Source of the DNA: Jejubacter calystegiae
GTDB taxonomy: Bacteria > Pseudomonadota > Gammaproteobacteria > Enterobacterales > Enterobacteriaceae
Direction: 5' to 3'
DNA: 64,000 bases
NCBI RefSeq assembly: GCF_005671395.1
Contig: NZ_CP040428.1
Location: 3,720,001-3,784,000, forward strand
Positions 34,492 through 43,526 of this stretch are shown here, piece by piece (the stretch's first letter is position 1; each line of letters begins with the position of its first letter). The notes beneath the pieces were generated by a model, which was not told the origin of the DNA, did not search any database, and worked only from the letters and a program-made list of their open reading frames with translations. Made by a program: the position numbers and the translations under genes.

Positions 34492-34971
34492 ATGTCTAAT
34501 CCCGCTTATCTTTGGCTAACTGACAGTAACGGCTCTCCTGTAACAGGAGGTAGTTTATTTTCTGGAAGGGTTGGAGCTGTAGAGCTTATCACTGTTGTTC
34601 ATCATATGCACATACCCACTGATGGGAATACAGGACGCCTGACAGGTACAAGAGTTCATAGCCCTATAACAATTCAAAAAGAATTTGATAGAGTAACGCC
34701 TTTCCTTTACAGGGCCTTAAGTGAGGGGCAAACACTAAAATCAGCAACAATAAAGATGTATAGAATCACAGAAGCCGGAACAGAAGCCGAATACTTCAAT
34801 ATTTTGTTCGATAATGTAAAGATCACTGCAATAACTCCTAATCTTCATCCTGGTGGGGTTACAGGCACTCACTTAGAAACAGTACAATTTAGATATGAGG
34901 CTATTACCTGGAAATATGTAGACGGCAACATAATCTACAAAGATAGCTGGAACGATAGAGCTCACTATTAA
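34492..34971 (+). CDS. hcp: Hcp-family type VI secretion tube protein (orphan)
   Basis: A 159-residue Hcp protein, which stacks as hexamers into the inner tube of the type VI secretion system and can carry effectors. MSNPAYLWLTDSNGSPVTGG is close to the start of enterobacterial Hcp, VVHHMHIPTDGNTGRLTGTR and HSPITIQKEFDRVTPFLYRA follow, and HLETVQFRYEAITWKYVDGN near the end is a hallmark. It stops soon after (KDSWNDRAHY), so it has no toxin extension. No other structural T6SS gene is in the window, so it would depend on a system encoded elsewhere. Confidence 0.93.
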   Translation: MSNPAYLWLTDSNGSPVTGGSLFSGRVGAVELITVVHHMHIPTDGNTGRLTGTRVHSPITIQKEFDRVTPFLYRALSEGQTLKSATIKMYRITEAGTEAEYFNILFDNVKITAITPNLHPGGVTGTHLETVQFRYEAITWKYVDGNIIYKDSWNDRAHY

Positions 34972-35018
34972 CTCCCAATTTGTCGATGGATTTCTTTATC
35001 CGGTTTTCAGGCTAACAT

Positions 35019-35181
35019 GAAGAACGGCCAGCGGGCTTGGCAATTCTTTTGCTGCTCATGAAGATGAGAGCCAGAACCCACAATCCGATTACCTGATTGT
35101 CCGGCATCATGGTGATGGCACTGAAGAGGTGGTGTTTGATTCTCGTGTATCAGGTACAGATTTACCAACTGCAACTGGATG
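35019..35181 (+). pseudogene. Gene scrap after hcp
   Basis: An open stretch with no proper start reads GLGNSFAAHEDESQNPQSD, then YLIVRHHGDGTEEVVFDSRV and SGTDLPTATG before TGA. The regular sequence and codon use suggest the end of a lost gene. I do not recognise it; position behind hcp suggests another T6SS cargo or immunity gene. Confidence 0.45.
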
Positions 35182-35540
35182 AAAGGCCTGATTGGTGAGG
35201 TCAGGCCGTTCACTTACTGCTGACAGACATTTGATTCTGATTCGTCTGGAGAAACGGATGATTTTGAATCACTGTCGATAGTAGCCAGTTGACGGCCAGT
35301 GTAAACGATTCCCACCAGATTCTGCCATCCTTATCATTGGTGCGCATAATGTATATTATGTTAAATCGAATATATGAATACGCACCAGACGCCACGGATT
35401 GATGCCCTCTGATTGAATTGCCATTCCCTTCCCCATTATCCCGGTTTTTTTGCAGCGCCTGGTTATGATGCACGGGTTTCATTTCTGTTGGCCGCTGGCG
35501 TCTATAGTTATAGTTCCACTCACTTTTACAGGCAAACACC
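35182..35540. other. Gene-free stretch between hcp islet and GFA gene
   Basis: No convincing gene in 359 bases. CATAATGTATATTATG (35347-35362) is a near-palindrome that could be a promoter or operator element. This stretch is probably more debris of the hcp islet followed by the GFA gene's promoter. Confidence 0.4.
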
Positions 35541-35891
35541 ATGTCCTTTCAAGGTAGCTGTCACTGCGGCGCCGTCACCTTCACGGTCGACGCCGAACTG
35601 CCAGAAAAAGCGCTGAGCTGTAATTGCTCCATTTGTCGTCGCAAAGGATCGCTGCTGGCTTTCTTTCCGGTCGATGCATTCACTCTTAACAGTGGCCAGG
35701 ATCGGCTAACCACTTATCTGTTTAACTCGCGCCAGATCCACCATCAGTTCTGCCAGGTCTGTGGCTCCGAAGCTTTCGCTCACGCCAAAACGCCCGATGG
35801 CAATGAGATGTATGCCATCAATTTACGCTGCGTCCCCGACCTGGATCTGGATAAACTGCAGATTCGGCATCATGACGGCGCCAGCCTTTAA
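35541..35891 (+). CDS. GFA/CENP-V-family zinc protein
   Basis: A 116-residue member of the same family as the gene at 19628, with zinc ligands in SCHCGAVTF, CNCSICRRKGS and FCQVCGSEAFAH. It ends with YAINLRCVPDLDLDKLQIRH, the usual C-terminal strand set. Function unknown. A large nested hairpin follows immediately and separates it from a convergent SDR gene. Confidence 0.87.
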   Translation: MSFQGSCHCGAVTFTVDAELPEKALSCNCSICRRKGSLLAFFPVDAFTLNSGQDRLTTYLFNSRQIHHQFCQVCGSEAFAHAKTPDGNEMYAINLRCVPDLDLDKLQIRHHDGASL

Positions 35892-35895
35892 AACA

Positions 35896-35968
35896 AACGA
35901 TCGCGCTACGTGAAATCTGTCATCCATTGCCATGGATTACCCTGCAGATTTCACCAGAGCGCGTCGTT
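35896..35968. terminator. Triple nested hairpin between convergent genes
   Basis: Three stacked stems share one axis: AACGATCGCGCT with AGCGCGTCGTT (one bulge), GTGAAATCTG (35910-35919) with CAGATTTCAC (35945-35954), and ATCCAT with ATGGAT around loop TGCC. Position suggests a bidirectional terminator. Confidence 0.65.
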
Positions 35969-36007
35969 AAAAATGTTCGATTATTCGCCCCTGCAGGTGT
36001 ATATCAC

Positions 36008-36757
36008 TTAAATTTGTGCCAGCCCACCGTCAACGAAGACTTCGCTGCCGGTCATAAAGCTGCTCTCGTCAGAGGCCAGGAATAAGGCGACAGCGGCGAT
36101 CTCATCCGAATCGCCAATGCGTCCAAGCGGCGCTCCCTGAGCGAAACTGGTCAGTAAACTCTCTTTTTGCCCTGAACTCTCCAGGACATTAAACAGCCCT
36201 GGCGTCGCTGTGGAACCTGGCGATAGCACATTTACGCGGATCCCCGTTCCCTGCAGATCCAGCGCCCAGCTTCTGGCAAAGTTGCGAATTGCCGCTTTCG
36301 ACGCGCTGTAAACGCTAAATGCCGGTGTACCCATTGACCCGGTTGTCGAACCGGTCAGAATAATCGAACTGCCTTGCGACATAAGCGGCAGTGCCTTTTG
36401 TATGGTAAACAGCGTCCCTTTTACGTTAACGTTAAACGTATCCTCATACGATTCCTCGGTAATCGCGCCAAGCGGTTGCAGCTCTCCCAGGCCCGCATTA
36501 GCGAAGAGGATGTCAACTTTTCCTTTCACTTGCTGGATGCGAGAAAAAATACGTTCCAGATCGGCCATCTTCGATATGTCGCCCTGAATCGCAAGCGCCT
36601 CATGACCTATCAGCACAATGGCTTCATCAAGTTCTTTCTGACGGCGCCCAATGATGACCACCTGCGCGCCTTCCCGGGCAAAGCGCCTGGCCGTAGCCAG
36701 ACCTATACCGCTATTTCCGCCGGTAATCACCGCGATTTTTCCCGCTAATCTACTCAT
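36008..36757 (-). CDS. Short-chain dehydrogenase/reductase
   Basis: Classical SDR of 249 residues, FabG-like. Cofactor site VITGGNSGIGLATARRF (residues 9-25), IIGRRQKELDEA suggesting NADP use, NAG in LFANAGLGELQP, serine in SIILTGSTTGSMG and YxxxK in YSASKAAIRNFARSW near residue 151. Ends DGGLAQI as many do. It is divergent from an HxlR regulator with 96 bases between, a common pair in enterics; the regulator probably represses it. Substrate unknown. Confidence 0.92.
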   Translation of the reverse strand: MSRLAGKIAVITGGNSGIGLATARRFAREGAQVVIIGRRQKELDEAIVLIGHEALAIQGDISKMADLERIFSRIQQVKGKVDILFANAGLGELQPLGAITEESYEDTFNVNVKGTLFTIQKALPLMSQGSSIILTGSTTGSMGTPAFSVYSASKAAIRNFARSWALDLQGTGIRVNVLSPGSTATPGLFNVLESSGQKESLLTSFAQGAPLGRIGDSDEIAAVALFLASDESSFMTGSEVFVDGGLAQI

Positions 36758-36853
36758 AATGTCCTCCTCAAAGGTGGAAGGTCATAGCATAAACAGCGTT
36801 GAACATTTAGTATAGTATGCACCTTTTGGTAAGTACCTGGCGGATGAGAATTT

Positions 36854-37216
36854 ATGCTAAATCAAAAATTCAAATGCGGTCTGGAAGCGGCTTTGGCGGT
36901 ACTCAGCGGAAAGTGGAAACCGCTGGTACTGTTTCACCTTGCCCATGAAGTGCATCGTTATGGAGAGCTGAAGCGCGCTATTGGAAGCGTAAGCGACAAG
37001 GTATTGATTCAACAGCTGAAAGAACTTCAGCAAGATGGTGTCGTTGAACGCACCGACTACGGCGAAATTCCGCCCAGAGTTGAATACGCCTTAACCTGTT
37101 TCGGCGACTCCCTGGCCCGTGCGTTAGCGCCGCTCTGTCAGTGGGGCGAGCGGCATACGGAGCAGATTGAAAATATCGTACATAATCGAGAGAAGCCGCA
37201 GAGCGCTCGCCAGTAA
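36854..37216 (+). CDS. HxlR-family transcriptional regulator
   Basis: Winged-helix regulator of 120 residues. KCGLEAALAVLSGKWKPLVL with Cys9 in the usual sensing place, then ELKRAIGSVSDKVLIQQLKE and VERTDYGEIPPRVEYALTCF. HxlR proteins with this N-terminal cysteine often sense electrophiles or oxidants. Divergent from the SDR gene and 18 bases from the convergent end of the MHS transporter. Confidence 0.9.
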   Translation: MLNQKFKCGLEAALAVLSGKWKPLVLFHLAHEVHRYGELKRAIGSVSDKVLIQQLKELQQDGVVERTDYGEIPPRVEYALTCFGDSLARALAPLCQWGERHTEQIENIVHNREKPQSARQ

Positions 37217-37234
37217 ACGGGTAAAAAGCGTTTT

Positions 37235-38584
37235 TCAATTATCCGCCCCCGCCTTCAACGAACTGAACCGCGACCCTGCCTGCGAAACCTCCCGCTCTCC
37301 GTGTAGCGAGATGCGCGAGGTTTCCGGCAGTGCTAACCCCCCTGCCAGAGCTAGTACCGCCACCAGTGCCAGATAAAATGCGGGCGAAACGCCGCTGCCG
37401 GTGTAAGCGATAAGCCAGGTTGCCACTAAGGGAGCCGTGCCGCCAAAAATCGTATAGGCCAGATTGTAGGTAATGGCAGATGCGGTATAGCGCGCCCGGG
37501 TGGGAAAAACTTCAGACAGCAGCGCGGCCGTTACCACGCCGGACAGCACGGCGCCGGTCGCTAATAGCAGATCGCCGATAATGGCTGCCCACAAATGCCC
37601 TGAACTGGCTAACTGCCAGGCTGGCCAGACGCTGATAATCACCCAGGTGCCGGTCAGCGCGATGGTTTTCTTGCGCCCGATGCAATCGCAAAGCGTACCG
37701 GCTACTGGGCAGGCCCCGGCGGCAAACAACAGCGCAATAGTCGAAACCATCAATGCAGAGGCCCGGTTCATGCCCCCTTCCAGCTGCAGAAAGGTGGAAA
37801 AATAGGTCGTGAACATGTAAAACGACAGCGCGGTTAACGCAATAAAAGCCCCCAGCCGCAGAATATTTCCCGCCTGCTGGCGTAACGTTTCGCTTACTGG
37901 CGCATGCGCACTGTCTGATTCCGCCAGTGCCGCACGGAATGCCGGTGTCTCTTCCATGCGCAGTCGTAAATAAACCCCCACCAGGCCAAGCGGAGCCGCC
38001 ACCAGGAAAGGAATACGCCATCCCCAACTGCTCATCTGTTCCTCGCTAAGACTGGTATCCAACAGGTAAGTCAATATCGCAGCCGCAGCGAAGGCGGCAA
38101 ACGTGGAGACTGTGATAAAGCTACCATACCAGGCGCGTTTGTGGTTGGGGGAATGCTCCATGACATAGGCACAGGCTCCGGCATATTCGCCACCGGCCGA
38201 GAACCCCTGAACGCATCGGGCCAGTGTCAGAAACAGCGGTGCCAGCATACCCATACTGGCATAGCCAGGCAGCAGACCAATCACGGTGGTTGACGCCGCC
38301 ATCAGCAATACCGTTAACGACAAAATACGCTTGCGGCCAAATTTATCACCCAGCAGGCCAAATATCACGCCACCCAGTGGACGCAGTGCAAAAGCCACGG
38401 CAAAGACCGCAAATGTTTGCAACAATGCCGCCTGCGCCAGGTCTGGCGCAAAGAATTGTTGGGCGATAATGGTGGCAAGAAAACCATAAACGGCGAAATC
38501 AAACCATTCGACAAAATTCCCTATCGCGGCGGCTGTTGTCACTTTGCGAAGCGTCGATTTGGAAACCGGTGTCATATTATTCAT
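37235..38584 (-). CDS. MHS-family transporter (substrate unknown)
   Basis: Major facilitator of 449 residues from the ATG at 38584 (GGGAGA upstream; a longer frame to 38710 lacks support). TAAAIGNFVEWFDFAVYGFL near residue 16, motif A GDKFGRKR, and CVQGFSAGGEYAGACAYVME define the metabolite:H+ symporter family (relatives carry citrate, ketoglutarate, shikimate, betaine or proline). The C-terminal coiled coil of ProP is absent. No catabolic genes are adjacent on the same strand, so the substrate is not suggested by context. Confidence 0.87.
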   Translation of the reverse strand: MNNMTPVSKSTLRKVTTAAAIGNFVEWFDFAVYGFLATIIAQQFFAPDLAQAALLQTFAVFAVAFALRPLGGVIFGLLGDKFGRKRILSLTVLLMAASTTVIGLLPGYASMGMLAPLFLTLARCVQGFSAGGEYAGACAYVMEHSPNHKRAWYGSFITVSTFAAFAAAAILTYLLDTSLSEEQMSSWGWRIPFLVAAPLGLVGVYLRLRMEETPAFRAALAESDSAHAPVSETLRQQAGNILRLGAFIALTALSFYMFTTYFSTFLQLEGGMNRASALMVSTIALLFAAGACPVAGTLCDCIGRKKTIALTGTWVIISVWPAWQLASSGHLWAAIIGDLLLATGAVLSGVVTAALLSEVFPTRARYTASAITYNLAYTIFGGTAPLVATWLIAYTGSGVSPAFYLALVAVLALAGGLALPETSRISLHGEREVSQAGSRFSSLKAGADN

Positions 38585-39205
38585 AGAGTTATCTCCCTGC
38601 CTGAGTGTGATAACCAGACGTGAGTTAAAGTCGCAGATGTATACGCACCCCTGTATAGCTACAGAAAAATACGATATTGTTTTTAAAGTTAACGCCACAG
38701 TATTAATCAATCACTAACCGCGTGGTTAATGCGGGGGGACAAAAAACCACAACCAATAAATATAACGATAGCGTGACATAAAGTTTTTATGCGTTCAACG
38801 AAACTGCTGGAATATAACGCCTTCTGAAATCGATGGTGCGATACCAAAAAAATAATATGATAAATATCAATGTGTTGCCTTGGGTATCCCTGTCATATTA
38901 ATTTCCTTTATGAGAATAAAGAAGATGGGCGAATTATTTATTTTATTGTCGCTTTCAGATATCTCAGTGTCGTTTTTTATTTTGAAGATCTCCGTAGCGG
39001 TCGCCCTCGCCTCACGTTTTACATCATATATTTTACAGATGTCGTTATCAGGCTGGTTATCGCAATTACCGATGTCGTTATCAGAGCATTTTCACATTCT
39101 GACCCCAAATAGACTGACCGTGCAGACCCGGATGCGCTATCGCGGTAATTAGTGCCCATCTGCTATCTGAGATAGACATCTTAATCAGCACGATATGGAG
39201 CAATT
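38585..39205. other. Gene-free AT-rich region upstream of fdhA
   Basis: Two overlapping frames of 80-90 codons exist here but have poor composition and no ribosome binding site, so I do not call a gene. A 14-base direct repeat GATGTCGTTATCAG occurs at 39038-39051 and 39071-39084 (33 apart, three helical turns), a possible regulator binding array for the fdhA promoter. GATATGGAG gives the fdhA ribosome binding site. Confidence 0.4.
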
Positions 39206-40393
39206 ATGGGACACTCATCAAACAGAGGCGTTGTATACCAGGGCCCGGGCAACGTAGAAGTCATGGATATTGACGATCCGAAATTCGTCAGCCCCTCGGG
39301 AAAGAAAATCGACCACGCCGTGATTATCAAAGTGCTGTCGACCAACATCTGTGGGTCCGATCAGCATATGGTTCGCGGCCGGACAACCGCCCCGGCGGGT
39401 ATGGTTCTGGGGCATGAAATTACCGGCGAAATTATTGAAAAAGGCTCCGATGTTGAAATGCTCAACGTTGGCGATATTGTCTCTGTCCCCTTTAACGTGG
39501 CGTGCGGCCGCTGTCGCTGCTGTCGTGAGCTCGACACCGGCGTCTGCCTGACCGTTAACCCGGCGCGTGCCGGGGGCGCATTCGGCTATGTGGATATGGG
39601 AGGCTGGGTCGGTGGGCAGGCCAAATATGTGATGGTCCCGTATGCCGATTTCAACCTGCTCAAATTCCCTGACCGTGAACAGGCGCTGGCAAAGATTCTG
39701 GATCTGACCATGCTTTCCGACATCCTGCCAACGGGGTTTCACGGCGCGATAACCGCAGGAGTAGGCGTTGGCTCGGTGACCTATGTCGCCGGTGCCGGTC
39801 CGGTGGGTCTGGCATCCGCAGCCTCTGCGCAAATTCTGGGCTCCGCGGTGGTAATGGTTGGTGACTTCAATAAAGAACGGCTGGCACATGCTGAAAAAAT
39901 GGGGTTTGTCCCTATCGACTTAAGTCAGCATGACCGTCTGGGCGAAATGATCGCCGAAGTGGTTGGCGTACCGGAGGTCGACTCGGCTATTGATGCGGTA
40001 GGCTTTGAAGCTCGGGGCCATTCAGGTAAGGAGCAGCCTGCGGTGGTACTGAACAGCATGATGGACATCACCCGGGTGGCCGGGAATATCGGGATCCCGG
40101 GACTTTATGTGACGGATGATCCGGGAGCCGACGAGAAAGCCGCACGCGAAGGCTCCCTGAGCCTGAAATTCGGGCTGGGCTGGTCTAAGGCGCAAACTCT
40201 GCATACCGGGCAGACGCCGGTTTTACGCTATAACCGCCAGCTGATGAATGCCATTTTGCACGACCGCCTGCCCATCGCCAAAATTGTGAATGCGAAGGTT
40301 ATCCCGCTGGAAAGCGCGGCTGAAGGTTATGCCAGCTTTGATGCCGGTGTTGCAGCGAAATACGTGCTGGATCCGCACGGATTAATCGCCTGA
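39206..40393 (+). CDS. fdhA: Glutathione-independent formaldehyde dehydrogenase
   Basis: Zinc-dependent medium-chain dehydrogenase of 395 residues, close to Pseudomonas putida FdhA, which oxidises formaldehyde (by dismutation or with bound NAD) without glutathione. Catalytic zinc ligands lie in TNICGSDQHM (Cys50) and GHEITGEI (His and Glu near 71-72); the structural zinc cysteines are in VACGRCRCCRELDTGVC near residues 97-112. The NAD site is VTYVAGAGPVGLASAASAQI near residue 195. It also acts on other aldehydes in some species. Set tail to tail with the FAD/cytochrome dehydrogenase genes. Confidence 0.92.
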   Translation: MGHSSNRGVVYQGPGNVEVMDIDDPKFVSPSGKKIDHAVIIKVLSTNICGSDQHMVRGRTTAPAGMVLGHEITGEIIEKGSDVEMLNVGDIVSVPFNVACGRCRCCRELDTGVCLTVNPARAGGAFGYVDMGGWVGGQAKYVMVPYADFNLLKFPDREQALAKILDLTMLSDILPTGFHGAITAGVGVGSVTYVAGAGPVGLASAASAQILGSAVVMVGDFNKERLAHAEKMGFVPIDLSQHDRLGEMIAEVVGVPEVDSAIDAVGFEARGHSGKEQPAVVLNSMMDITRVAGNIGIPGLYVTDDPGADEKAAREGSLSLKFGLGWSKAQTLHTGQTPVLRYNRQLMNAILHDRLPIAKIVNAKVIPLESAAEGYASFDAGVAAKYVLDPHGLIA

Positions 40394-40400
40394 CCGATGG

Positions 40401-40444
40401 TGACCTGACGGATAGCGGGGATGATACCGTTATCTGTCAGGTCA
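40401..40444. terminator. Long hairpin between convergent fdhA and cytochrome c gene
   Basis: TGACCTGACGGATAGCGG (40401-40418) pairs along 18 positions with CCGTTATCTGTCAGGTCA (40427-40444), two of them wobbles, over an 8-base loop. No T-run; probable bidirectional terminator. Confidence 0.7.
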
Positions 40445-40493
40445 GCTTACTGCCCGGATTTCAGCTATGTCGGGGTATTTTGATGTTCGGGTT

Positions 40494-41903
40494 TCACTTG
40501 CGGTGTCTGCGGCGCCAGGCGATTGTGCTCCATAGCCCCAGCAGAATAACCACACCGATTCCGGCCCAGCTCAGCGCGCTGGCATAGCGAATCAGCCAAC
40601 TGCCGCCGCCCTCGCCTTTTAGCGTCTGTTCGACAACCTCCGGCGTGATGGTGGTTGTGGTGCCACCAAAGGTCTGGCTGACATAGCTGGCGAGCCTGGC
40701 CAGTTCTTCCGTAGTCAACTGGGTTTTAAATTCCGGCATAAATGCATGGCCTGCGGCGGTGTGACGATCGATGCCTTCAGCCATAGTCATAATCAGGTTC
40801 GACGGGTCTGGCGATGTCACCGCGGACGATCCTGCCAGCGGCGGATAAAACCCATCGCTGGTTCCCCGGCCATCGCTGGCGTGGCAGGATGCGCAGGCGC
40901 CGTTGTATAACCGGGCGCCGGTCATTCCGTCCCGGGACAGATAGCCGTTCAGTCCGTGATGAATGCCGGTCTCGACATCGGCAAGTACCGCAACGGGTCG
41001 ATTGTTACCCGAACGGTGACGCGGCGGCCCGGAAATAGCCGGGAGCTGCCGGATATAGCGGGTAATCGCCTGCAGATCGCTTTCCTGCATCTGTGAGAAT
41101 GAGTTCTGTACCGCGGTGCCCATTTCTCCCCCGGCAACGGCTTTGCCGTGCAGTGTGCCGCTGCGCAGATACGTGACCAGCTCCGCTTCGCTCCAGTTAC
41201 CTATCCCGGCCTGCGGGTCCGGGGTGATATTGGGGGCTGTCCAGCTCCCTACTTTACCGCCAGAAAGGAACCGATCGTTCTCTTCGCCCATCATGCTGTT
41301 GCGCGGTGTGTGGCAGGTGGAACAATGGGTCAGGGTTTTCACCAGATACTCACCGCGTTCGACGCTGCCTGACGCCGCATCGCCTCCGGTGACCGGGCTG
41401 TTGTCCAGGAACAGCGCGTTCCAGAAAGCCATCACCGGGCGGAAAGAAAACGGAAACGGCAGTCTGGTTTCCGGTACCGGATGGTCATCTGGCGCAACGC
41501 CCAACATCAGCCATGAGTAAAGCGCCAGCAGATCGTCGTCGGACATCCCGGCAAACGAGGTATAGGGCATTGCCGGATACAGATAATGGCCGCCAGGCGC
41601 CCTGCCTTCACGCATCACCGTTTTAAAGTCATCGAAACGATAGTTGCCGATACCGAACTGCTTTGACGGCGTGATATTAGATCCATAAATCAGTCCCATC
41701 GGCGACTCAATCGCAACCCCCCCGGAATAGGGATTATTGTCGGCCGGGTTGCGGTGACAGGCTGAACAGTCACCGGCAATAGCCAGATATTCACCTCGCT
41801 TCACCAGCGTTGGAGATGCCTCGAGTTGTGCGCTGAAAGCCGATACGCACCAGGATAATCCTGCCGCCGACAGCAGCGCGCAAACCAGTAAATGTTTCAT
41901 CAC
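40494..41903 (-). CDS. Triheme cytochrome c subunit of a membrane-bound dehydrogenase
   Basis: Periplasmic cytochrome of 469 residues with a signal peptide (about residues 1-25), three CxxCH heme sites (CSACH at 46-50, CSTCH near 195, CASCH near 339) and a C-terminal anchor helix (SWAGIGVVILLGLWSTIAWR) followed by a basic tail. This is the plan of the cytochrome subunit of gluconate, sorbitol and alcohol dehydrogenases of acetic acid bacteria and enterics, which pass electrons to ubiquinone. It is one base after the FAD subunit gene, so they form an operon. Confidence 0.92.
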   Translation of the reverse strand: MMKHLLVCALLSAAGLSWCVSAFSAQLEASPTLVKRGEYLAIAGDCSACHRNPADNNPYSGGVAIESPMGLIYGSNITPSKQFGIGNYRFDDFKTVMREGRAPGGHYLYPAMPYTSFAGMSDDDLLALYSWLMLGVAPDDHPVPETRLPFPFSFRPVMAFWNALFLDNSPVTGGDAASGSVERGEYLVKTLTHCSTCHTPRNSMMGEENDRFLSGGKVGSWTAPNITPDPQAGIGNWSEAELVTYLRSGTLHGKAVAGGEMGTAVQNSFSQMQESDLQAITRYIRQLPAISGPPRHRSGNNRPVAVLADVETGIHHGLNGYLSRDGMTGARLYNGACASCHASDGRGTSDGFYPPLAGSSAVTSPDPSNLIMTMAEGIDRHTAAGHAFMPEFKTQLTTEELARLASYVSQTFGGTTTTITPEVVEQTLKGEGGGSWLIRYASALSWAGIGVVILLGLWSTIAWRRRHRK

Positions 41904-43496
41904 TCACAGCTCCCTGATAATGGTGTCGGCCATGCGCAGCGCCAGCGCAATTCCCGTCAGTGTCGGATTGACCGTGGCAGAGGATGGCATCACTCCGGTG
42001 GTGGCAAGGAACAGATTTGGGTGATCCCAACTGCGCAGCTGTGGGTCGACCACCGAATCTTTTGGGCTATCGCCCATGATGGTGGTACCCATAATGTGAT
42101 ACTGATTGCGCCAGCCGGTCGGGGCTTCAATCACTTCGCCGTTAAAGGCTTTCAGGAAGTTGGCGAAATCGTGGTTCGCCTGGTCACGCATGCCGCGGAC
42201 ATAGGCATCGAGCCGGTAATTGACCGTCAGCATCGGCAGGCCGATGGCGTCTTTGCGGCCATAGTTGGGTATCACCCGGTTGGTCGGGTCCGGTAGGGTT
42301 TCGCTCATGGTGCTGATGTTCATGATGCGCGAAGCGCGATCGCGGATGGCCTGATCCAGCGCCGGGCCCATCACCCCCTGTTTGAGCAGCGGTACGGTGA
42401 CATCGATGTTAGGCACCAGGTTACGCAGGGAATAGCGGATCGCGGAATGTTTTGAGCGACTGGGTTCATCGCGGCGGTTAACGATCGAGCCATGCTGTAC
42501 CGAACCGCGACCGGTCCACAGCGGTTCATCCGCCAGGAAGGTCAGGCTTAGACCGGTATGATCCATCAGATTACGCCCGACCTGATCGGAACTATTGGCC
42601 ACATCAGACATCAGCAACAGTTTGGGGGTTTCCAGTCCGTGGGCGGCGATGATAAAGATTTTCGCCGTCAGCCGGGTATCGCTGCCGTCGGGTTTGCGGT
42701 AATGCAGGGCGACGATCTTTCCTTTTCCCCCTTTTTCCAGCTTCCAGGCGACGCTTTCGGTACGGAGATCCACCCCCAACGCCACGGCCTTATCCACGTG
42801 CATATCGCCGGAATACATAGCGCCGATCGGGCAGATGGGCTCACAGTTGTTGTTTCCGGCACAGGCGGGACGACCGTCATAGGGACGAGATACGCGGGCA
42901 TGAGGCTCATGTACCACCTGGTAACCCATCGGCCCCAGTCTGGCCTGGATACGCTGAACCATATACGGTTTGGCTTCCGGCGGTAGCGGATACTCCGCCG
43001 AGCGCGGCGGATAGTGGCCGCGCCCCTGCCCGCTCTGATCCTCCTGGCCGGTGCCGACTACGCCGACTTCCCGTTCGGCCTTCAGATACCAGGGCTCCAG
43101 TTCGTCATAGGTGAAAGGCCAGTCGCGCCCCACGCCATACACACTGCGCATCTTGAAATCATTGGGCAGCAGGCGCCAGCAGGCCGATGCCCAGTGGCGG
43201 GTGCTGCCGCCGGCCACCCGCAGGTAGCTTGTGACATAATCGAAATCGTCATCCCCTTTGGCATCGACATAGCCTTCGGTGTAGGAATTCGGCGCCCACG
43301 GCAGATTAGGGTAAGGCGCGCACCAGTTGCGTTTGCTGGCGCTATTGCGATAGTTTTCAACGACTTTCCAGCGAGGTATGTAGGGTCCCGCTTCCAGCAT
43401 AATCACCGATTTTCCGGCTTTCGCCAACTGATAAGCGGCATTGGCGCCCAGCGCGCCAGAGCCGACAATCACCACATCAGCGTCAAATTCACTCAT
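41904..43496 (-). CDS. GMC-family FAD subunit of a membrane-bound dehydrogenase
   Basis: Flavoprotein of 530 residues. FAD site VVIVGSGALGANAAYQLAKA (residues 8-27), then GGSTRHWASACWRLLPNDF near residue 95, and the C-terminal GMC signature with NPTLTGIALALRMADTI. It is closest in layout to gluconate 2-dehydrogenase and sorbitol dehydrogenase large subunits. It has no signal peptide of its own, as usual for this type; it would ride out with the twin-arginine signal on the small subunit. The substrate, likely a polyol, sugar acid or alcohol, cannot be told. Confidence 0.9.
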   Translation of the reverse strand: MSEFDADVVIVGSGALGANAAYQLAKAGKSVIMLEAGPYIPRWKVVENYRNSASKRNWCAPYPNLPWAPNSYTEGYVDAKGDDDFDYVTSYLRVAGGSTRHWASACWRLLPNDFKMRSVYGVGRDWPFTYDELEPWYLKAEREVGVVGTGQEDQSGQGRGHYPPRSAEYPLPPEAKPYMVQRIQARLGPMGYQVVHEPHARVSRPYDGRPACAGNNNCEPICPIGAMYSGDMHVDKAVALGVDLRTESVAWKLEKGGKGKIVALHYRKPDGSDTRLTAKIFIIAAHGLETPKLLLMSDVANSSDQVGRNLMDHTGLSLTFLADEPLWTGRGSVQHGSIVNRRDEPSRSKHSAIRYSLRNLVPNIDVTVPLLKQGVMGPALDQAIRDRASRIMNISTMSETLPDPTNRVIPNYGRKDAIGLPMLTVNYRLDAYVRGMRDQANHDFANFLKAFNGEVIEAPTGWRNQYHIMGTTIMGDSPKDSVVDPQLRSWDHPNLFLATTGVMPSSATVNPTLTGIALALRMADTIIREL

Positions 43497-43526
43497 GTTC
43501 TGATCCTGATTATTTTGTTGTTATGG

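Noticed and set aside
38870-39152. Two overlapping plus-strand frames of 80-90 codons before fdhA
   Set aside because: No ribosome binding site, no family resemblance, and they contain the exact direct repeat; more likely control DNA.
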